From: Archegozetes longisetosus
Lineage: Eukaryota; Arthropoda; Arachnida; Sarcoptiformes; Trhypochthoniidae
Assembly (NCBI GenBank): GCA_018873245.2
Contig: JAEMBT020000001.1
Span: 12,114,220-12,178,219, forward strand
Direction of reading: 5' to 3'
DNA length: 64,000 bases
The notes below the pieces were generated by a model that ran no database searches, was not told the origin of the DNA, and was given only the letters and a program-made list of their open reading frames with translations. Within the stretch, counting starts at the first letter, position 1, and each line of letters starts with the position of its first letter. The translations under genes were made by a program, and so were the position numbers. Below are positions 56,826-64,000 of this stretch, one piece after another.

Positions 56826-59800
56826 TCACCAATCAATCTTTTGAAGTTTGCTTTCAGAATAGAATTGTTTATACCAACGTCTGAACTTGACTAATGATTT
56901 CTCATTTTTTGTGAAAATAGGATTTTTCACGAATTTCTTGTTATTCCATATATAGGCATCGCGATTGAACTGAAAATGATAAATATAGATTAACAAATTT
57001 GACTCAAAAATATTTTATTAAAATTAAATAATTATAATAATTTGAAATTTTTCTTTGATCAAAATGTAGCTTTCAGACATTAATTCCTAAAAAATTGATC
57101 ATTTAAATCTTTTATATAAAATTAATAAAAAGTTTATATTTAGCTTTTGAAATTTTCTCTTTGTTCGAGTGGATGAGTGACTATGAAATTACGGTTTTTC
57201 AATTTTAAGACAAATTTAATTCTAAATTTCAAAACAATTAAATTACAAAAATTGAGGGTTTTAGCATTTCTTACCATTTCATCTACAGAAATCAAACAAA
57301 ACTTTGATATCAATCTAGCCATCAATGTCCGCCCACCATATAAAAGTTGAATCGCCTTAGTTTTATTTAGCTCTAAAGGAATGAAAACCAGAACTACTCC
57401 TCCCTCCACTTCACCTAAAAGATACGTCCTGTACTTTATGTGCACAACTGCTGGTCCTATCTGCTCGATTGAATAATTTATATCTAATATTTTGTAACCA
57501 AAAGCAGTTATTTTAAATTCAAGGAATAGGTTAGCTTTGTGTTGATTAGGAGGATCATTATCGCACCAATTCGGAGTCGAAATAAGGTTTATATGTATAT
57601 GATTCGATAAGAAATTTTTGAATCTTGTAAACAAATCTTCCGGACTGAATTGAGAAAAAACAGGAGTATGCAGCTCGAAAAAATGCGTCGTATCAGACCC
57701 GTTTTCTGCTATTTCCTTCAATATTAAGAATGATTTTATTAATTATTTTAATATTAAACTAATTCTAGATTTTAATAACTTGACCGTTAGAAACCTAAAA
57801 TCCTGTAATATTAAACAGAGTGTTAAATAAAAACTTCACTATTAAAAACTCATTTGGAGCCTCAAAAATTGATTATTTGGGCTATTATAATCTCAAAATC
57901 TATAAAATAAGTGCACAATCACATTTACTATATCCTTACAGAGAGTAAGAATTGTTCATATGAAGCGTACGTGCTTTGCACCCTTTGCAAGAAACTACGA
58001 AAATTCCCATTCAATGATAAAAAATCAGATGGAAAATTCAGTTGACTTTTATTTTCATTTTGGTTAGATCGCAATCAATAAAAATTAGTTTTTGTCTCAA
58101 TTCACATAAAAAATAGAATTTCATAATTTTTGAAATAAATTTTACCTGAATATGGGAGTTAATGACATTAACAATTCGTCCCTGGTATACCCATTTTGAA
58201 TTTTCGATCTCATCTATGCTTTCAGGAAACCAATTGGGCTGATGTCCATCCTCGTGATACCAAATGAAAATAAATCCATTTCTCTCTATTTTATCCCAAA
58301 CTCTAATACGCGCATTCGGAAACTGAGATTCAGTGACTGTAAATAATAATAACTTTAAAATTTGCATTCATTTAATGACGAGAAAATAAAGTTATTTCAT
58401 ACAGTCAAGATCTGGAATCTTGGCACAAACTCCATCTTTCCCTTTAAAGCTCCATCCATGAAATGGGCATTTAATACAATCTTGATTGCATTCTTGAACA
58501 ACTCTTCCGCCATAGCCGAGATTTGCTCCCAAATGAGGACAAAAAGCGTCTAAAACGTAAACGTTACCTGAAATTCCTCTAAAGACCACTAACTCATGAC
58601 CAAGAACTGATACGGGTTTAACTTCTTTAATTTTTATATCTCTTGATTCTAAAACTGGAATCCAACCGTTTGGATAAAGTGGCAAATCTTTAGTACTTTT
58701 GAAACTTTTAGCAGAGTTTTTATTTGAAGGATCCTCCGAATTCTAAAAATTAAAATATTTGATAGAGGAAATAAGTCGTGGAAATGTTCAAATTAAAACT
58801 ATGAGATGATTTCAATAAAACGAAATTTCTATTTTCAATCATAAAAACAGAAGTTGTCAGTTATTAATAAATACCGGAAAGTATGGAACTTAACCCCTGT
58901 CGAATAGAACCCCATGGGCTTGTATTCAATACCTGGGCTTATATTTGACACACAAATTACTACACTATGAATATTGATAAAAATTTAAACTTTGAATAAG
59001 CTATGGTTTTGTAAAAGTTTAAAAAAATACAACAAACGCCATTTAATGAAAAGTAAATATTTTAAATGCATTTTTATTTTGGGTCTTAATATCTTATGAA
59101 TAAAAATGAGCGACTCTGAGATAGAGAATGAGCCATCAAGTAATTTGACTAAACGTAAACGCAAGTGTTACACAATTGCCGACAAGATCGCAGCCATAAA
59201 ACGAGTAAAGGTAACAAATAACGGTTTTGATTACAAGCCCTGAGCTTCTATTTGTTACACTTTTTTCACCCTTAAAATGCGAATTTTTCGAATAGAACCC
59301 CAGGGGTTAAGTTCCATACTTTCCGGTACTTGCAAGGCAGTACTCGATTGTTTCATTAATGAATTAAATCACAGTATTAAATATTTTAAATATTAAATGC
59401 CACCTATATTTTTCATAATCATATAAGTTGTAATCAATACTATTTATCAGTAATTTTCATTAACCTCTCGTCACAACTGTAGGGTAAAATGTTCCCAAGT
59501 TTGACTTTAAAAATTCGCTAAAATCAATACTATTTATCAGTAATTTTCATTAACCTCTCGTCACAACTGTAGGGTAAAATGTTCCCAAGTTTGACTTTAA
59601 AAATTCGCTAAAATCAACAGAATGTCGTCATTACTTGAAAATTTAGCTATTCCTCAGTCATAGATCTGACTGAATGATAAGAATCCTGATTAATTTTGAC
59701 TAATAACTTTATTTTAAAAGAATTTTTTTTCTGGCAACATGCCTTTCCGAGGACAGAAATTCCCCCAAACATCACCGTGCTTCGTGTTTACTATATGTGT

Positions 59801-61546
59801 CGCAACGCTATAATATCGCTACTAGCAATTTTAACCGCTGATGACTCTGTAGCAGATAACTAGAAATTAATTAATTAGTAAATTAAACTTCGAAAACGAG
59901 CTAACTTTAATTTTAAACGTATTCGGACCAATCTAGAACAGATATAAAACATGGAAAACGCGGTGTAACATTTCACTTCATAGTTAATTTTACGTTTTCG
60001 AAAGTTAAGTTGTGACGAAAGGTTAAATTATGATAAATTTGTAAAAGAATCAATGTAAACCAATTCGCTAGGAGATAAAATCGCTGTAAATAAGTGGGTA
60101 GTGGTATGTAGAGAGTTCAGTGCTAGATATCGGTCAATCAAAAAGAGCTCGGCCTAACACCTTTCCTTATATTTTTGAATGGTGATTTTGATAGTGATAA
60201 TAGAGCCATATCTCATGAGATCTCATACTAAAAACTCATTTCTCAAAGTAGTAATAAATTATAATCTGTTAAAGAAGAGGTATGAATACATAGGCACAAT
60301 GGAAAAGAATAAAAGAAATTTCTAAGTATTTTTAGGTGTTTTATGGCATAAAAAAGTTATTTACTTTTTTATCATTCAGTGAATCCAGCTAATTTTTGGT
60401 ATGCAATCTTTTGACGCATACCGCTATTATAGATATAAAAATCAACGTTCAAATATATCAGAAAAGGTGTTAGGCCGAGAACTTATTGACTGACCTGATA
60501 AATATAAGCTCAAATACTTCTTTTATAGCTTTATCGTTAACCCTTCGTCACAACTTAACTTCCGAAAACGTAAAATTTACTTTGGGGTAAGATGTTACCC
60601 CACGTTTTCCACCCTTTATATCTGTTCTAGGTTAGTCTGAATGCTTTTAGAATCAAGATTAGCCCTTGTTTTCGAAGTTTAAATTTACTAATTACGTAAT
60701 TTTCTGTTATCTGCTACAGCGTCATTAGTGGTTCAAATTGTTAGTAGCGACATTACAGCACTGCGACACATATAGTAAACACAAAGCACTGCGATGTTAT
60801 GGCAAATTTCTGTCCTCAGCCAAACATGTTGCCAGAAAATTTTTTTCTAAAATAAAGTTACAAGTCTATATTAATCGGCTTTTTTGTCATTCAAAGCCAG
60901 ATATATGACTAAGGAATACCTAAATTCTCAAGAGGCAACGACGTTTCGTTGATTTTTACGAGATTTTTAAAGTCAAACTTGGGAACATTTTACCCCACAG
61001 TTGTGACGAAGGGTTAACAGGAGTCTTGAAATCTGACTCTTGGAAATTTACATTTTATACTGTCGGCTTCACTCCTAAACTTTGAAAAAATAGTATTGCT
61101 ATAATACAATGAGTTTATACTGCTATTTGCAAGAGCAAGAAAGCCAAACTCATTATAGCATGGTTCTGTTAATACGAAGTAATTTGTCCGGTCCGTTCGA
61201 CTTCGTACTAACGGAGTTATACTATAATGATAAGTTTATTGAGTTCTATTTATCATTCGCTTATTAAGAACCTCTCAATTTCTGATATGAATTAATGGGA
61301 CAGACATTTCATTTGGTCAAAATCAAGATAAAAGAATTGATTGATTACCCTTATAATTTCCTTGAGTCTCCAAAAAGCATAGATTTTATAAAATACGTAA
61401 AGCAACATCAGAAAAATTACAAATGTCATCAGGTAATTAACGATATCCGAAATTGAATTAAAATATGCGATCCAGGTCGAGTAATCTCTCGGGAACAATT
61501 CAATTATTTCAAAAATATATCCGGTTATCTGCATCTTTGAAATCAT
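56826..61546 (-). CDS. nvd: Neverland, cholesterol 7-desaturase (Rieske oxygenase)
   Basis: Converts cholesterol to 7-dehydrocholesterol, the first step of ecdysteroid synthesis. Five exons with consistent phases: 61546-61349, 58742-58403, 58336-58146, 57715-57275 and 56969-56826, totalling 1,314 nt (437 aa), the usual family length. Exon 1 encodes an N-terminal membrane anchor (IVNYLMTFVIFLMLLYVFY). Exon 2 encodes the Rieske [2Fe-2S] site (CPHLGANLGYGG, then CPFHGW). Exon 4 begins with the mononuclear iron site EIAENGSDTTHFFELH (D-x2-H-x4-H). Exon 5 ends in WNNKKFV and KFRRWYKQFY. An alternative start is Met5. Joining exon 1 over the 2.6-kb intron is inferred from its anchor and matching phase-0 sites; exons 2-5 are firm. 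No lesion was found, so it should be functional. Intron 1 is full of MITEs. Confidence 0.9.
58874..59326 (+). mobile_element. pogo-type MITE in Neverland intron 1
   Basis: Perfect inverted ends of about 27 bp beginning CCGGAAAGTATGGAACTTAA, flanked by TA (58872-58873, 59327-59328), enclose 453 bp. The inside keeps the start of a pogo-like transposase gene (59106-59243). It is a deletion derivative with intact termini, so it is probably young. Confidence 0.88.
59106..59243 (+). pseudogene. pogo/Tigger transposase N-terminal stub
   Basis: 45-aa frame with TKRKRKCYTIADKIAAIKRV, like the beginning of the psq-type helix-turn-helix of pogo/Tigger transposases (KRKxYTxxxKLxxI). It then stops. The rest of the transposase is deleted. 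Confidence 0.6.
59432..59611 (+). repeat. Perfect 90-bp tandem duplication across a MITE boundary
   Basis: 59432-59521 is repeated exactly at 59522-59611. The unit joins about 30 bases of flank (with TTAA) to the first part of piggyBac-type MITE copy 5, so the MITE has two 5' ends. Identity is complete as read. Confidence 0.92.
59464..60022 (+). mobile_element. piggyBac-type MITE, copy 5
   Basis: TTAA at 59460-59463 and 60023-60026. It starts CCTCTCGTCACAACTGTA and ends GTTGTGACGAAAGG. It is lengthened by the 90-bp tandem duplication and lies in Neverland intron 1. Confidence 0.85.
60128..60500. mobile_element. MITE with about 50-bp terminal inverted repeats
   Basis: Left end TATCGGTCAATCAAAAAGAG and the right end (its complement starts TATCAGGTCAGTCAATAAG) continue into a shared GCTCGGCCTAACACCTTT / TTCTCGGCCTAACACC block. 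The enclosed 370 bp has no open frame. No clear target duplication; superfamily not assigned. In Neverland intron 1. Confidence 0.75.
60541..61013 (-). mobile_element. piggyBac-type MITE, copy 6
   Basis: TTAA on both sides (60537-60540, 61014-61017). Ends CCCTTCGTCACAACTTAA and CAGTTGTGACGAAGGG are a perfect 15-bp inverted pair, the best-preserved termini of the six copies. It lies inverse to copies 1-5, in Neverland intron 1. Confidence 0.92.
61085..61240. mobile_element. Possible pogo-type MITE fragment
   Basis: Contains AATACGAAGTAATTTG, TCGTACTAACGGAGTTATAC and CATTATAGCATGG in opposed orientation, similar to CGTTATA-type pogo MITE ends. No exact boundaries were seen. Confidence 0.25.
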
Positions 61547-61671
61547 AAAATGTCAGTAGTTTTCTTAAAATACAGAGAAGTAATCAAAATGTGGTTTAAA
61601 TTATCTGCTCGAATCTCCACAAAATAAGATCTTCGATCACTAGAATGAAATAAAAGAAAATTGATTATTTA

Positions 61672-62552
61672 CACTACCGCTCATAAGTATGGAAATAAAA
61701 GTAATTAACTCGATGCCTTAGCTTTGACTGAATATAACTAAGGAATTCGTGGATCTTAGCGAAACTTATCTTAAATTAATGTGTCATAATTTAGAATTAG
61801 AAAGATATCGAATTGTGTCACATTTTCGTAGCGGAGATGCGTTTCTGTCTCTGGTATTCCACCAAAATATACTTTTATCTTAATCATCGTTAAATGGTAG
61901 ATTCACTGCAATTATATTTGCAGATTGCAGGTCTTGTTTGATTCTTTTAGTCGAAATTCTTCGGTTTTTCGTCAGACTTGTTAAAATTCTGTTATCAGTT
62001 CGCTTTGTTGTACAGCGTTTTCGAACACTTCTCGTTAAATTACAAGCTGTTCCAAAATTGTTTATAATTTTTACGACTTCATAAGTACATGAGGGACTGC
62101 ACATCGTTTCGGTTATGGTTTGATGTATTTTGCCTTCTCTCCTCATGTTGAACATCTGAAGACTGTCGACTTCGGCAGATTCTCGTAATATGACCATTTT
62201 TCAGGGAATTAGTTTTAAATTAATATATTTTGGTTTTAAAATGCTTATTTAATTAGTATCCTGTTTTATTTAATTTTAAAGAATTGTTAAATGATTTTTT
62301 CGCTTTAATTCAGTCTAATAAAAATATTTTCTTACTTTTGACCGTATGAAAAAATCACAAAAAGTTTTTGATTGTTTGTAACTTTACTCAAAATGTGATA
62401 CAATTCGATATCTTTATATCTTTCTAATCCTAAATTATGACACATTAATTTAAGACAAGTTTCACTAAAACCAACGAACTCCTTAGTTATATTCAGTCAA
62501 AGATAAGGCATCGAGTTAATTACTCTTATTTCCATACTTATGAGCGGTAGTA
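61672..62552 (-). mobile_element. Tc1-type element with about 165-bp terminal inverted repeats
   Basis: Ends CACTACCGCTCATAAGTATG and its inverse (diverged at few bases) continue inward for about 165 bp on both sides, flanked by TA. Length 881 bp. It keeps only the DNA-binding half of the transposase gene (62197-61880). It lies upstream of Neverland exon 1. Confidence 0.88.
61880..62197 (-). pseudogene. Truncated Tc1 transposase (paired-type DNA-binding region only)
   Basis: An open frame of 105 aa with an ATG start. Residues about 19-50 (REGKIHQTITETMC, YEVVKIINNFG) look like the first helix-turn-helix; 60-92 (KRCTTKRTDNRIL, KNRRISTKRIKQDL) look like the linker and second one. The DDE catalytic half is absent. 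It could still bind Tc1 ends if expressed, but no expression evidence exists. Confidence 0.75.
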
Positions 62553-62554
62553 TA

Positions 62555-64000
62555 CATGAAAATTTTGAAATTTTCTTTTGAGTATAGCAATTTCTAATTA
62601 AATTTTTGAATTAAAAAGATGTTTTAAGAATTTAATTAAATAACCATAAATTTTGAAACTGTAAACTAGCACTGCATTATCACAGATGTATAAAATATCC
62701 TTAACATTATCTTTGTGGTAGAGAAACTAAAATTTTTCTGAATTTTCAAATACTTACAATTTTATATGCTGATCAGAATCCGATCTAACACTTGTCTATT
62801 TCACTACAAAGCAGTTGAAACTTTACACTCATTAAACTTATGACAAATCCAAACTTTAAATTAAATTTGAAGCCCGAGATACAAACAGTCTTTTCACTAG
62901 ATCTAACAAAATACTTTACTTAATCAATTCTCAGAAAACGAAATACATGTTAAAACCAGAAATCTAATTATACATTATCTTCAAAATCAATTATTTATTC
63001 AATCGGCATATTTTGAATTTAATGATCAATTTTTAGCGTTTAAATTATTGCTTGAGGGGAAATATAAAGATGAAGTAATTGATACAACAATTTCACCTTC
63101 AGTTTGAAATTCCCGTGTCGAAATATGAAATAGAGAACACTAATTGTCTCTACGTTTATAGTTTTGCTTCAAATTTAATACCGAAAAGCGATCAATGAAT
63201 CACTATTGAGTCTATAATTTAGTTAAATTCATGGAGATCATAGTGTCCATTGAGATCAATATTTGATATAAAGTTTAATACTTGAGAGAATGCTTAGTTT
63301 TACACTACTATATAAATAAAAAGTAACGACTCTAACAACTTATACTCATTTTTAAAGTACTTTTAAAGGTTTTTATTGGCATAAGTTTTCGGTGTGTTCG
63401 ATAAGATTTTAGTGCATAGTTAAGCGCATAAGAAAGAGTTATTAAAACAGGAATGATTCTACATTGGGAATCACGTGCATTAGGAAGTTTAAAATATTTA
63501 AGCTGAAGTTAATTTTATTAGTTTTTCCATCATATAACTGTTTTGAACAATAACTTTTTTGAATTTTTCAAATTAATAACATGTTTACTACACCATTGAC
63601 TGAATAAATTAATAAGTTTTGCCTCAGCACATATTGCAACACAACTTAATAGCCAACTTTGATTCTCTGATAATTTTTTTATTAAATCTGACGCAACTAT
63701 TTTCAAACACTTAAAAACGAAACTAATGTAAAGCCAGAATTTTATACTAAAGCCTGGAGGTCAATTGTGCATAAGAATGAATTTTTTAATTTAATCGTGG
63801 TTTAAATGCTTAAATTATGATTAAGATCTAAATCCAAAATAAACTATTTTCAAGGTTAGTACGAAATAAAATTATTAAATCAGAAATGCTTTAGCGTTGT
63901 GAGTCTTAGTGTTGAGCTTAAAACATTAAAACTGAGAACGGTTTCTTAAGTTTCTAAATAATTAAGGTAGAGTTAAAAGTTTTAGGCGGCCTAACCTCAG
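62555..64000. other. Gene-free AT-rich stretch to the window end
   Basis: No coding region, repeat or inverted structure recognised on either strand. Confidence 0.45.

Overview
This is a strongly AT-rich animal nuclear window. It holds spliced genes with GT-AG introns, TATA-type promoter candidates, tandem duplicate genes, and many DNA transposons and MITEs. There is no operon structure and there are no ribosome-binding sites. The gene set points to an arthropod: a Neverland-type Rieske sterol desaturase, an animal haem peroxidase, an array of degenerin/epithelial sodium channel (DEG/ENaC) subunits, a secreted aldo-keto reductase array, a cathepsin A-like carboxypeptidase and two secreted aerolysin-like proteins. 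Short introns, intronless genes and expanded DEG/ENaC copies suggest an acariform mite, but that is an inference and no species-specific marker was seen.

Layout. 3.2-8.1 kb: tandem + strand DEG/ENaC cluster. Copy 1 reads without a stop into copy 2. Copy 2 has three separate one-base losses at homopolymers. Copy 3 is open but lacks its 5' exon. A decayed fragment of copy 1 lies further on. 8.5-12.6 kb: an intronless aerolysin-like gene (-) between two direct repeats. 14.4 kb: a hAT MITE. 15.4-22.7 kb: a 7,283-bp Merlin (IS1595-type) transposon with perfect 27-bp terminal inverted repeats and an 8-bp target duplication. It has an intact transposase gene and, unusually, four divergent TATA-promoter-like palindromes with long arms between them. 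23.7-28.2 kb: a five-exon peroxidase gene (-) with all splice phases intact but several inactivating lesions, one at the predicted catalytic arginine. 30.2-31.9 kb: a secreted two-domain aldo-keto reductase locus (-) whose first domain is frameshifted. 37.5-38.9 kb: an intact serine carboxypeptidase (-). 41.4-42.7 kb: a second aerolysin-like gene (-). About 44.6-45.1 kb: a relic resembling a BTBD9-type domain. 51.0-52.2 kb: an intact single-exon DEG/ENaC gene (+). 56.8-61.5 kb: a complete five-exon Neverland gene (-) whose first intron holds at least four MITEs.

Mobile DNA. Terminal inverted repeats and target duplications, read by eye, identify piggyBac-type MITEs (six copies, TTAA, CCCTTCGTCACAACT ends), hAT MITEs (three copies with exact 8-bp duplications, one nested in a piggyBac MITE), Tc1, mariner and pogo/Tigger derivatives, and several unclassified inverted-repeat elements. 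Much of the intergenic sequence shows no gene.

Functional themes. Neverland would supply 7-dehydrocholesterol for ecdysteroid synthesis. The DEG/ENaC proteins would be sodium or chemosensory/mechanosensory channels. The carboxypeptidase, aldo-keto reductase, peroxidase and aerolysin-like proteins all carry apparent signal peptides. Two unrelated families (DEG/ENaC and aldo-keto reductase) show the same oddity: tandem copies joined head-to-tail in one reading frame with almost no spacer.
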